Positions 53,144 through 60,900 of a DNA stretch of 64,000 nucleotides are shown in pieces. The translations under genes and the position numbers were made by a program. The first letter of the stretch is position 1. Each line of letters starts with the position of its first letter. Source of the DNA: an uncultured Paludibaculum sp. (lineage in GTDB: Bacteria > Acidobacteriota > Terriglobia > Bryobacterales > Bryobacteraceae). The notes under the pieces were generated by a model. It made no database searches. It saw nothing but the letters and a program-made list of their open reading frames with translations, and was not told the DNA's origin. The stretch is taken from the NCBI RefSeq assembly GCF_963665245.1, contig NZ_OY762268.1:124001-188000 (forward strand), given 5' to 3'.

Positions 53144-54544
53144 TTAGGTCTTTTTCTCGAGTGGTCTCAATTCGCCCAATACAGTTGGGATGAGTTCGGA
53201 GACAGTGGGGTGAATGTGCATGGCGCGCTGCAGCACGGTGTATGGTGCTTTCGCGTACATGACATCCAGGATGCAGTGGATTGCTTCGTCGCCCTCGACG
53301 CCGAGAATCGCCGCGCCGAGGATCTGTTTCGTTTCCGCATCGACCGCGATTCGCATGAAGCCTTGCGTCTCGCCCTTCTCATTGGCGCGGCCGACCCGCG
53401 TCATGGGGCGCTCGCCCAGCAGGGCCGGGCGGCCCGAGCGCAGAATTTCCGACTCCGTCGCTCCGGCACGGCCCAGCGGCGGATCGATGTACAACGCATA
53501 CGCCGGAATGCGGTCCGATACGCGGCGCGGATCGTTGTCCAGCAGATTCGCCGCGACGATCTCAAAGTCGTTGTAGGACGTGTGCGTGAACGCGCCGCGT
53601 CCGTTGCAGTCGCCCATCGCCCACACGCCGGGCACGCTGGTCCGGAGTTGATCGTCGACCTCAACATAGCCGCGCTGGTCGCGCCGGATGCCGGTGTTTT
53701 CCAGGCCCAGGTCGTCGGTATTGGGCTGGCGTCCCACGGCCACCAGCACATGGGATCCATGCACGGAGTTCTCGCCGGAACCACAGTGGGCCCGGACTTC
53801 CACGCCTTCTGCCGTCTTCGCCACGGCGATGCAGTCAGCGTTCAGGCGTATGTCGATCTGCTCATTCTGGAGGATCTCACGGATGGCATCGGAGACCGCC
53901 GGATCTTCACGGCCGATCAGCCGGGGCCCACGCTCGACGATCGTCACCTTGCTGCCAAATCGCCGGTACATCTGCGCGAACTCCAGGCCGATGTAGCTGC
54001 CGCCGATGATGACGAGATGCGGCGGCAGGAAGTCGATGTCCATCATCGAGGAGTTGGTGAGGTAAGGTACCTGGTCCAGGCCAGAGATGGGCGGGATGGT
54101 AGCCCGTCCACCCGTGTTGATGAAGATCCTGTCCGCCGTGAGGACGGTGTCGCCCACCTGCACCTCGCGATCCGAGAGAAACCTGGCATGTCCCTCGTAG
54201 ACCGTGCAGTTGGGCGTGTGTTTCAACCAGTGTTCGACGCCTGTTCGCGACGCGCCCGAGATCTGATCCTTGCGCGCCTTCACTCGCTTCATGTCGACGC
54301 TGATCGAGCCATCGATCATCACGCCGAAATCGGCCGCGCGGCGCGTGATGTACGCAGCACGTGCGCTGGCGACGAGGGTCTTGGTGGGAATGCAGCCGGT
54401 GTTGACACAAGTGCCACCGAACTTGGCGCGCTCGATGATGGCGACCTTCTGTCCCGCGCCCGCTAACTTCGCGGCGAGTGACGGTCCCGCCTGCCCAGTT
54501 CCGATAATAATTGCGCCGTACTGCCCCAGCACAGCCCGGTCCAT
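53144..54544 (-). CDS. FAD-dependent pyridine nucleotide-disulfide oxidoreductase in the ergothioneine operon
   Basis: 466 residues, class I flavin disulfide reductase. FAD dinucleotide motif IIIGTGQAGPSLAAKLA, redox-active C46 and C51 in GGTCVNTGCIPTKTL, NAD(P)H site IIGGSYIGLEFAQMY, FAD motif GVWAMGDCNGRGAFTHTSY, and the C-terminal dimer domain with HIHPTVSELIPTVL, whose His-Glu pair serves the disulfide exchange. It resembles the mercuric reductase/RclA branch rather than glutathione reductase, but lacks the extra mercury cysteines at the C-terminus. Only 2 bp before egtB and 34 bp after the importer genes. An inferred role is reduction of ergothioneine disulfide or a related mixed disulfide. 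Confidence 0.88.
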   Translation of the reverse strand: MDRAVLGQYGAIIIGTGQAGPSLAAKLAGAGQKVAIIERAKFGGTCVNTGCIPTKTLVASARAAYITRRAADFGVMIDGSISVDMKRVKARKDQISGASRTGVEHWLKHTPNCTVYEGHARFLSDREVQVGDTVLTADRIFINTGGRATIPPISGLDQVPYLTNSSMMDIDFLPPHLVIIGGSYIGLEFAQMYRRFGSKVTIVERGPRLIGREDPAVSDAIREILQNEQIDIRLNADCIAVAKTAEGVEVRAHCGSGENSVHGSHVLVAVGRQPNTDDLGLENTGIRRDQRGYVEVDDQLRTSVPGVWAMGDCNGRGAFTHTSYNDFEIVAANLLDNDPRRVSDRIPAYALYIDPPLGRAGATESEILRSGRPALLGERPMTRVGRANEKGETQGFMRIAVDAETKQILGAAILGVEGDEAIHCILDVMYAKAPYTVLQRAMHIHPTVSELIPTVLGELRPLEKKT

Positions 54545-54578
54545 GCGCCGATGATAGCGCGATTGGGGGCGAGTCCGC

Positions 54579-56105
54579 TCAGCGCGGCGGATATCGGGCC
54601 GCGAGGAACCCGGCGGCGGCTTCGGCCGGAGAGCGTCCGTTCTGATCGACCTCGGCGTTCAGCTCCCTCATTTTCGTGGCGTCGATGCTCCGTGCCAGCG
54701 AGAGCAGGGCATTGACCGCGGCCGGTTGCTCGCGGGCAAACCTGGAGTTCACCAGGATGACAGCGTCGTAGGGCGGGATGGCGCCGCGGTCGTCCTCCAG
54801 CACGCGGAGATGATACGGCGCGATGCGCCCGTCGGTGGAGAACGCGCTGATCAGGTCGACGCCGCCGCTACGCAGTGCCTGGTACATGAGCGCGGGATCC
54901 ATCGACCGCTGTTCTCGAAACGCGAGCCCGTATGCCTGCTGCAGCGCCTTCCACTCGGGCCGGGCAAGGAACTCATAGTCGCTGCCCAGCCTGAGCTTCG
55001 GTGCGTATGGGACGAGGTCGCTGATCCTTCGGACGTTCAGCTGTCCGGCTTGGTTGTCGTTCATCGCCAGCGCGTAGGCGTTCTCGAAGCCAAGCGCGAC
55101 CAGCAACTCGACACCGAAGCGCTCGTGGAGGCCGCGCCGCGTCTGCTCCAGCACATCGGTGCGATTGGGAGGCCGGTCCGTGCGCCCGAGTATGTTCGCC
55201 CACAGCGTGCCCGTGTAGTCCACATAGACGTCGATCTGTTCCGTCCGCAGCGCGTCGAAGACCACGGTGGAGCCGAGCGATTCAATTAGCTCAGTGGGCT
55301 GGCCGGTCATTGCCGAGATGCGACCGGAGAGGATCCGCGAAAGGATGTATTGCTCAGTGAAGTTCTTGGCGCCGACGCGCACGGGCTTCTCATCGTGGCC
55401 GGCGACGGCGTTCACGAGGCGGCCCAGCGGCCACGCGGCGAGTACCGCAAAGACGAGCAGGGCGCCGAGCCAGAAGGCGCGTCGACGCAGCTTCAGTCCG
55501 AGTTCGACCACGCGGATAAGCCCATCAAGCGCGAGCGCCAGCAGCGCGGCGGCGACGCAACCTACCAGCACCGCTGTGTAGTTGCGTGTTTGCAGGCCGC
55601 TGAAGATGTAATTGCCCAGGCTGGGTGCGCCCACCGGCGTAGACAGTGTAGCCGTGCCGACGGTCCAGACCGTGGCGGTCCGGATCCCGGCGATGATCAT
55701 CGGCAGCGCGAGCGGCAGTTCCACGCGGAAGAGCTGCTCGCGCGGAGTCATGCCGACGCTTTGCGCGGCCTCGATGATGGCGGGGTCGATACTGGCCAAA
55801 CCCACCAGCGTGTTACGCAGGATGGGCAGCACGCTGTACAGGCACAGCCCGATGAGCGCGGGCAGATACCCGATGCTCTGCAGGCCCAGCGCCGCCAGCG
55901 CAGGCACCATGAAGGCGAGCAGGGCCAGGCTCGGCACCGTCTGGATGACACTGGCCGTGCCGAGGACGAAAGGCTCCAGCCGTCGCGAGCCCGCCACCAG
56001 CACGCCAAGCGGCACGCTCACCAGCACACCCACGAGGATCGCCGCCAGCGTGAGGCCCAGATGCGCGGAGAGATAGCCCGGCAGCAGTTGAAGTTGCTCG
56101 TGCAC
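54579..56105 (-). CDS. Fused ABC permease/substrate-binding protein, EgtU-like (ergothioneine) or OpuB-like
   Basis: 508 residues in one chain. The permease (about 1-235) has MetI-type helices with the EAA loop AAQSVGMTPREQLFRVELPLALP. A further membrane helix leads to a periplasmic OpuAC-type binding domain (about 240-505): VRVGAKNFTEQYILSRIL, YVDYTGTLWANIL, MDPALMYQALRSGGVDLI and PPYDAVILVN. This fusion is found in choline/betaine importers and in EgtU, the ergothioneine importer described in Streptococcus and Helicobacter. Co-transcription with egtB and egtD favours ergothioneine. Two bp after the ATPase gene, 34 bp before the oxidoreductase. The residues that select the ligand were not checked against a structure. 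Confidence 0.88.
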   Translation of the reverse strand: MHEQLQLLPGYLSAHLGLTLAAILVGVLVSVPLGVLVAGSRRLEPFVLGTASVIQTVPSLALLAFMVPALAALGLQSIGYLPALIGLCLYSVLPILRNTLVGLASIDPAIIEAAQSVGMTPREQLFRVELPLALPMIIAGIRTATVWTVGTATLSTPVGAPSLGNYIFSGLQTRNYTAVLVGCVAAALLALALDGLIRVVELGLKLRRRAFWLGALLVFAVLAAWPLGRLVNAVAGHDEKPVRVGAKNFTEQYILSRILSGRISAMTGQPTELIESLGSTVVFDALRTEQIDVYVDYTGTLWANILGRTDRPPNRTDVLEQTRRGLHERFGVELLVALGFENAYALAMNDNQAGQLNVRRISDLVPYAPKLRLGSDYEFLARPEWKALQQAYGLAFREQRSMDPALMYQALRSGGVDLISAFSTDGRIAPYHLRVLEDDRGAIPPYDAVILVNSRFAREQPAAVNALLSLARSIDATKMRELNAEVDQNGRSPAEAAAGFLAARYPPR

Positions 56106-56107
56106 GA

Positions 56108-56881
56108 TCAGGTCGTCCTGTCGCTGCCGGTCAAGCGTTGCGTGGCAATCTCCGCCTGCCGCCAGGGCGCATGGATCATCTCCCGGATAGATTCGTCAGC
56201 CGGCGCGTCGAGCAGCTCGCGTGCCGTGCCTACCTGCCTGACGCGGCCCGAGTCCATCACCGCGATGCGGTCCGCCAGTAGAATGGCCTCCATCACATCG
56301 TGTGTGACGAAGATGGCCGTGAGCTGGAGGGCGTGCCGGATGTGGAGGAACGACTGCTGCAGGCGGCCACGAGTCAGAGGGTCGAGCGCGCCGAAGGGTT
56401 CATCCAGCAGCATGACGCGGGGCTCGGCTGCGAGCGCGCGCGCCACGGCCACGCGCTGGGCTTGGCCGCCGGAGAGGGCGTCCGGACGGCGGTCGCGAAA
56501 GACGGCTGGGTCCAACTCGACCAGTTCCAGCAGCGTGTCGACGCGCGAACTGATCCGGGCGCGATCCCAGCCCAATAGAGCTGGAGTGATGGCGATATTC
56601 TCGGCCACTGTCATGTGCGGGAACAGCCCGATGCGCTGGAAGACATAGCCGATGCGCCGGCGCAGCTCAAAGGGCTTCATGGAGGCGACGTCCGCACCGG
56701 AGAGCAGCACCCGACCGCTGGTGGGCTCGATGAGCCGGTTGATCATCTTGAGTGTGGTGGTTTTGCCTGAGCCCGACCCGCCCAGCAGGACGAGCATCTC
56801 GCCCTCGGCGACCTGCAGCGAAACAGCATCCACCGCCTTCTGCTCGTCGAAGCGCCGGGTCAGCGCCTCCAACTGGATCAT
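56108..56881 (-). CDS. ABC transporter ATP-binding protein, EgtV/OpuBA-like
   Basis: 257 residues from ATG 56881 (MIQLEALTRRF); the open frame extends 44 codons upstream without conserved sequence. Walker A GGSGSGKTT, Q-loop GYVFQRIGLFPH, signature LSGGQAQRVAVARAL, Walker B VMLLDEPFGALDP, H-loop FVTHD. Like quaternary-amine importers' ATPases but without the C-terminal CBS pair, as in EgtV. First gene of the five-gene operon; its 5' region (56882-57111) should hold the operon promoter, but no clear -35/-10 stood out. Confidence 0.9.
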   Translation of the reverse strand: MIQLEALTRRFDEQKAVDAVSLQVAEGEMLVLLGGSGSGKTTTLKMINRLIEPTSGRVLLSGADVASMKPFELRRRIGYVFQRIGLFPHMTVAENIAITPALLGWDRARISSRVDTLLELVELDPAVFRDRRPDALSGGQAQRVAVARALAAEPRVMLLDEPFGALDPLTRGRLQQSFLHIRHALQLTAIFVTHDVMEAILLADRIAVMDSGRVRQVGTARELLDAPADESIREMIHAPWRQAEIATQRLTGSDRTT

Positions 56882-57111
56882 GACGGGGAAGTCTAGCACG
56901 CAGGATAAGGGGCTGTCGAACTGGGGAGCGTTGACGTGCGCAAGGGCGCTGCGTGGCGGCTGCCCGTCGACGACAGAAGGGCCCAGAGCCTCATTCGCGG
57001 CATGTGGGCCCAAGCTGCTTAAAACACATCGGTAGGAATCTGTTGCACACTCAGCCGCGAGTGTAGCCTGCAGGCCTGGCCGCAGAGGAAGCGGAGAGCG
57101 TGGACAGGGCT

Positions 57112-57351
57112 CTAGTTCCGAGACGGATAGATGCCATTGAGCGCGATGATGTAGTTGGTCCCTTCGGCTGGACCGCTGAGTTTCGGGAGGGCGAACGTGG
57201 TGATGCCGTCCCCTCCGTAGGTTGTGCCGAGTATGCTAAAAAGTGCCGTATTTTGATTGATCGGCAGGAGCTGTCCTTGGCACATCGCGTAGCCCATTGG
57301 CGCGAAGTTGCCCGCGAAGAGAAAAATCGTTCCCAGCAACGGTTCGTTCAT
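57112..57351 (-). CDS. Short phage tail collar/Mdp-like protein
   Basis: 79 residues. Matches the N-terminus of tail-collar and microcystin-dependent-protein families: GTIFLFAGNFAPMGYAMCQGQLLPI followed by NTALFSILGTTYGGDGITTFALPKL (written here in two overlapping parts of one stretch), then ends NYIIALNGIYPSRN, the normal closing motif of the short version of this family. So it is likely complete rather than truncated. No other phage genes lie nearby, which suggests a domesticated or isolated copy. Function unknown. Confidence 0.75.
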   Translation of the reverse strand: MNEPLLGTIFLFAGNFAPMGYAMCQGQLLPINQNTALFSILGTTYGGDGITTFALPKLSGPAEGTNYIIALNGIYPSRN

Positions 57352-57568
57352 GGTGAACCACTATAGCATCTGTTTGCGTACAGAATTGCATCGTGAAGGT
57401 GGCTTCCGGCAGAGTGCGCGCCTCTTCAAGCGCCCGCACCGAAATCAGGCTGACAATCCCGGCCGAGATTGCGTATCGACGAGAGCTAGTCCGAAGTTCC
57501 ATCTGCCAATAGGCACTATCTGACCGATATGACGGTGGAAGAGGCAGAACTAGCCTTCCTGTTTCTGG

Positions 57569-57750
57569 CTACAGACCCAGGAGTTGGACGGCGCGGGCTT
57601 GCAAAGCAGTGGGTTCGGTGAGTTGCTGGAAGGTTGTGGCGCCTGGGTCGGAAGGAATGCGGCAGGTGTTGCGGCAGCGCGTGTTCGCAGATCCATTCCT
57701 TTCAGACTGCGGAAGGCACGTTTCACCTGCGCCAGGCCCCGGTATTTATA
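57569..57750 (-). mobile_element. Remnant of an IS1634/IS4-type transposase C-terminus
   Basis: Two out-of-frame fragments on the minus strand read as one decayed transposase end. The first (from 57750) is KYRGLAQVKRAFRSLKGMDL, matching the YxxLxxVERAFRSLKxxDL block of IS1634-like DDE transposases, but with Lys in place of the catalytic Glu. The second, in another frame, is TTFQQLTEPTALQARAVQLL ending at TAG 57569-57571, the family's C-terminus. The roughly 100 residues normally between them are missing. It fills most of the gene-free stretch 57352-57831; the rest shows nothing I can assign. Confidence 0.65.
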
Positions 57751-57831
57751 TGGGCTTCATCGGCTCAGCTGTGTTTGCGGAAAACCGAAAACACAAAAGT
57801 ATCACTGCCAAGTCACCACTGTGCTCCACCC

Positions 57832-58449
57832 TCATGCTTCTTCGCTCTTGTCCAGGATCTCCAGTTTGAACTGCCAGCCTTCGAAGCTCATCAGCATCTG
57901 GCCGAAATGGTCCCAGGTGATCTCCCGCCCGTCGATGACGACGACCGGAACACGTCCCTCCTCCTCGTCATCCTCATCCGATTCAATCCGGCCGCGCACC
58001 GCCTGACCAGCTACCTGCAAACCCAGGCTCCCCTGATCGAGGTGCTTGATCGAGAGGGCCCGCCGGATCCTCTCAACAAGCCGGCCCAGCAGTGCGAAGA
58101 GATCGTCTTCCGGATCGCCGATCACGTGAAACTGATAGCCGGCCGGATGGCCATCACGTAACTCAAAAGCATCCAGCGCCACGCCCGGACCAAAGAGGCG
58201 CGTGCGAAAGTGAAAATCGTGAGGACATCCTTCACAATCGACAAGACGGATCGGTTCGAAGTTGGGATGCTCGAATCCGTCCAGCCCGTCCGACTCGGCA
58301 ACCTCCGTGTTGAAGCACTGCCAGCATAGTTGCCGGTACCCCTTCTCGATCGAGCCGTAGCTGACAGAGTCGTAACCGGTTACCAGTTTGCCGCAGCTAC
58401 TGCACTGGGTATCCGCGGGCTCTGAGGCTTTCGCGCGGCTGTTTCTCAT
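57832..58449 (-). CDS. Zinc-ribbon protein of unknown function
   Basis: 205 residues. The N-terminus has two CxxC knuckles, CSSCG (16-20) and CWQC, plus CEGC in VDCEGCPHDFHF, so zinc binding is likely. A middle acidic helix region (DPEDDLFALLGRLVERIRRAL) and a run of Asp/Glu (ESDEDDEEEG) are followed by PVVVIDGREITWDHFGQML, a beta segment. No family that I can name with confidence. Flanked by an IS remnant and a toxin-antitoxin pair, so it may belong to an acquired segment. A 148-bp spacer with no gene separates it from the PIN gene. Confidence 0.6.
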   Translation of the reverse strand: MRNSRAKASEPADTQCSSCGKLVTGYDSVSYGSIEKGYRQLCWQCFNTEVAESDGLDGFEHPNFEPIRLVDCEGCPHDFHFRTRLFGPGVALDAFELRDGHPAGYQFHVIGDPEDDLFALLGRLVERIRRALSIKHLDQGSLGLQVAGQAVRGRIESDEDDEEEGRVPVVVIDGREITWDHFGQMLMSFEGWQFKLEILDKSEEA

Positions 58450-58597
58450 CGGACCTGCCCACCACCGAAGCGGTCGAGGGTCGCCTTCAGCAACGCAGGA
58501 AAGCAGCGGAACGTAGTTTTCCTAAGCCGGTCAATCGCAGCCGGCAGATCGACGATTCCTTTCGATGCGCCGTCTCCCAGAACGCCCAACGTGCCCG

Positions 58598-58933
58598 TTA
58601 TCCGGAGCCAATCTCCGTGGCTACCCGGCGAGCGGACTTCTCGTCCAGCAGGATTGTATCGGCGTGGAGAGATTCAGTCAGCAGAATCGCATCCCGTTCG
58701 CTAGTCTGGGCTTTCTCCAAGCTCGGCGCGCTGCGCGCGGCGGCCTCACTGACGGTAATCCAGGAAGGGAGATGTTCGGCCCAATCGCGGACTGTTTCCG
58801 GCGCATCCGGATGGTGCAATTCGGCAATCACGGCAGGTGGTATGAAGACTCGATCGAACAGCCCGGGCAGAAGTCCAACTTCGTCGATCAAGACCAGGTA
58901 ACACAGAGGCGATGCGTCGGCGACCGCGGTCAT
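58598..58933 (-). CDS. PIN-domain toxin (DUF3368/VapC-like)
   Basis: 111 residues from ATG 58933, overlapping the antitoxin stop (ATGA). PIN ribonuclease fold: VADASPLCYLVLIDEVGLLP supplies the first metal aspartate (D6), then PPAVIAELHHPDAP (Glu), and the C-terminal TSERDAILLTESLHADTILLDEKSARRVA carries the later acidic residues (E and D pairs). DUF3368 toxins pair with UPF0175 antitoxins, exactly as here. It likely cuts RNA when free. The catalytic residues look intact although the antitoxin gene is interrupted. Confidence 0.85.
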   Translation of the reverse strand: MTAVADASPLCYLVLIDEVGLLPGLFDRVFIPPAVIAELHHPDAPETVRDWAEHLPSWITVSEAAARSAPSLEKAQTSERDAILLTESLHADTILLDEKSARRVATEIGSG

Positions 58934-59196
58934 TGCCCGGATGCGTCGCAAATTGCGGCGAGATCTCGCTCCAGGTCGTCCATCGTGCAGTCCTGATACG
59001 CTTCGGCACGCCGCAGAAACGACTCCGTTTGCCGCCGGGATGACAAGCCGGGCATCTGCTGCCCCTGCAGTTGGGTAATTGTGCCCGACCGATAGGCCTC
59101 CACAGCGATGGCCTCGAGGACGGCCCGCGACACATCGCCTGCCTGGCCCGCTAGCGTTCATCCAATCTCATCCGGGATTTCAATGGCGACGTTCAC
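58930..59196 (-). pseudogene. UPF0175 antitoxin gene with in-frame stop codon near its start
   Basis: The conserved body reads SRAVLEAIAVEAYRSGTITQ and ends AAICDASGQ at 58930. In the same frame upstream, GTG 59196 (AGAGGG box before it) starts VNVAIEIPDEIG, the expected N-terminal strand of UPF0175 proteins, but TGA at 59158-59160 then stops it; eight codons later GTG 59133 could restart. So either a nonsense mutation removed the N-terminal DNA-binding/dimer strand, or a short 67-residue form is made from GTG 59133, or the base call is wrong. The stop of the gene overlaps the toxin start. Confidence 0.65.
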
Positions 59197-60036
59197 ACTT
59201 GCCCTCTGTTTACACTCTACCGGAAATCCCATCCTCAGGCAGGCTCCCAGATGCGTTGCCGTGGAACGAAACAGGACCTCGATCGGGCCGCTATCGGATC
59301 TGAACACGACTTCACGCGATCTAGTGGGATCGGTCGTACCGATAGATGCCAGACCCTCGCCGAATCCTGTCGGTGCTCGTCGGTCGGCCCCATCTGCCAC
59401 AGGAAACCCAGCCAGGACGCGGCCACCGCAACGGCGGGGGCGTTCGTCCAGGCGTCCGGTTACGCCGAAGCGTGAGGAGGTTCTGAAGCTCGCGATGCGG
59501 GACTGGCTTGTGGGAGTGAGTCTGGGCTGGCGTCGGGACGAGCACGAGTCGCTCTCTCTCGAACGTCTGGTGGTAGATCATAGAGATTGCGGAGACTGAC
59601 ATAGCGGCACGAATACTCGCAACATTGGCTCAGGATTCGGTCGCGCTCGCACTTCATTCGATACGCCTCTCCTTAAGGACGACGCGGTCCTTGACGAGGA
59701 TGCCGTTCGCGCATTTGCTGAACAGTTATGACACAGGTCTTCACGCAAGCGGAGGATACGAACCGCTCGAAGAGGCCGATCCTGCCGCCTGATACGCGGG
59801 CGCGCGACTTGTCGGACCGCAAGCAGTTGATTCCATTGGCAGGGGCGGGAGCCATTTGAACGCCCGCCCCCCTGCGCCCAAGGGCGCGCGCGGAGCCTCA
59901 GCCAAATTCATTCAAGGAGTTGAAACTATTGAGTTTGATGCAAAAGTCGCATATGCAACCAACTGCCAATTGGAGGGTTTTGACACAGGGCTATGGCACA
60001 GTTTATTGGGTGCCAGCGGCCGTAAGTTATTGGAAG
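59197..60036. other. Gene-poor stretch of about 840 bp before tRNA-Val
   Basis: No frame here carries a recognised domain. Frames of 60-160 codons exist on both strands but are Arg/Pro/Ser-rich, as expected of chance frames in GC-rich DNA. The best small candidate is a 43-codon plus-strand frame, ATG 59728 to TGA 59859, whose ATG overlaps the TGA of a preceding short frame ending AVLDEDAVRAFAEQL. Both read like remnants of lost genes. Together with the IS remnant and broken antitoxin this marks a decaying insertion zone beside a tRNA. Confidence 0.4.
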
Positions 60037-60113
60037 TGGTGGGCGCGGCAGGACTCGAACCTGCGACCTCCTGCGTGTGAAGCAGGCGCTCTAACCAACT
60101 GAGCTACGCGCCC
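60037..60113 (-). tRNA. tRNA-Val (CAC)
   Basis: Full cloverleaf on the minus strand: acceptor GGGCGCG (5' end at 60113) with CGCGCCC, D-arm GCTCAGTTGGTTAGAGC, anticodon stem CCTGC/GCAGG with loop TTCACAC (anticodon CAC, reads GTG), T-arm GCAGG-TTCGAGT-CCTGC, discriminator A and an encoded CCA at 60039-60037. Confidence 0.97.
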
Positions 60114-60201
60114 TAAGGCGTGAAACTTCAGTGTACAACAGCGCCTACCCCGGTTGTCCACAGGCGGTGAAGATCCAACCCCTTGGACTAGGCCGCGTCC
60201 C

Positions 60202-60807
60202 ATGATAAGCTCTCGTCGCATGAGGATCCTGCGATGGGCTCCGGCCCTCTTCATCTCTCTCGCGGCGCCACTGGCACTCCACGCACAGACTTACGGCGAA
60301 AGCGGCGACGTACCCTATGTCCCCACTCCTCAGCACGTTGTCGACGCGATGCTGAAGCTCGGCAACGTCCAACCCGGCGATGTCGTCTTCGATCTCGGCT
60401 GTGGTGATGGGCGCATCGTTGTCACCGCTGCCGAAAAGTTCTCAGCCACCGGCACCGGCATCGATCTGAATCCAAAACGGATCGAGGAAGCGAACGAGAA
60501 TGCCCGCAAGGCCGGCGTCACGGACAAGGTGACGTTCCTACAGCAGAACCTGTTCGAATCCGACGTCAGCAAGGCAACGCTGGTCACCCTGTATCTACTG
60601 CCCGAAGTGAATCTGAAGCTGCGTCCCCGGCTCCTGCAGCAGCTCAAGACAGGCACGCGTATCGTGTCCCACAGCTTCGATATGGGCGAGTGGAAGCCCG
60701 ACAAGCGGTTCGACGCCGATGGCCGCATTCTTTATCTCTGGACCGTTACCGACAAGGCCAAGGAGGAGTTTGGGCACGCGGCCGAACGTGCCGCCACGGG
60801 CCACTAG
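60202..60807 (+). CDS. Exported class I SAM-dependent methyltransferase-like protein
   Basis: 201 residues from ATG 60202 (ATG 60220 also possible). It starts with a signal peptide, MRILRWAPALFISLAAPLALHA, then a Rossmann methyltransferase: PTPQHVVDAMLKLGNVQPGD, motif I VFDLGCGDGRIVVTAA, ribose loop GIDLNPKRIEEANENARKAG, and VTLYLLPEVNLKLRPRLL. The C-terminal IVSHSFDMGEWKPD is typical of this subgroup. A methyltransferase outside the cytoplasm would lack SAM, so either the leader is only an anchor or the true start lies inside it. The acceptor is unknown. Confidence 0.85.
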   Translation: MISSRRMRILRWAPALFISLAAPLALHAQTYGESGDVPYVPTPQHVVDAMLKLGNVQPGDVVFDLGCGDGRIVVTAAEKFSATGTGIDLNPKRIEEANENARKAGVTDKVTFLQQNLFESDVSKATLVTLYLLPEVNLKLRPRLLQQLKTGTRIVSHSFDMGEWKPDKRFDADGRILYLWTVTDKAKEEFGHAAERAATGH

Positions 60808-60900
60808 CCAGCAGTCCGCATGACCCGGCGGTGCGAACACGCGTATACTGCTTTTGACGTTCCCACCGTCCCCCCTGTCCGATAAGGAGCCACAGTCCGC

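Noticed and set aside
57584..58161. Three plus-strand frames between the tail-collar and zinc-ribbon genes
   Set aside because: They cross the transposase remnant and the end of the zinc-ribbon gene; no domain and poor composition.
59108..59599. 163-codon plus-strand frame over the antitoxin region
   Set aside because: Arg/Pro/Ser-rich, no domain, overlaps the conserved UPF0175 frame on the other strand.
59856..60102. Short plus-strand frames ending GLEPATSCV and RQDSNLRPPACEAGALTN
   Set aside because: They are the antisense translation of the tRNA-Val gene, a well-known annotation artefact.
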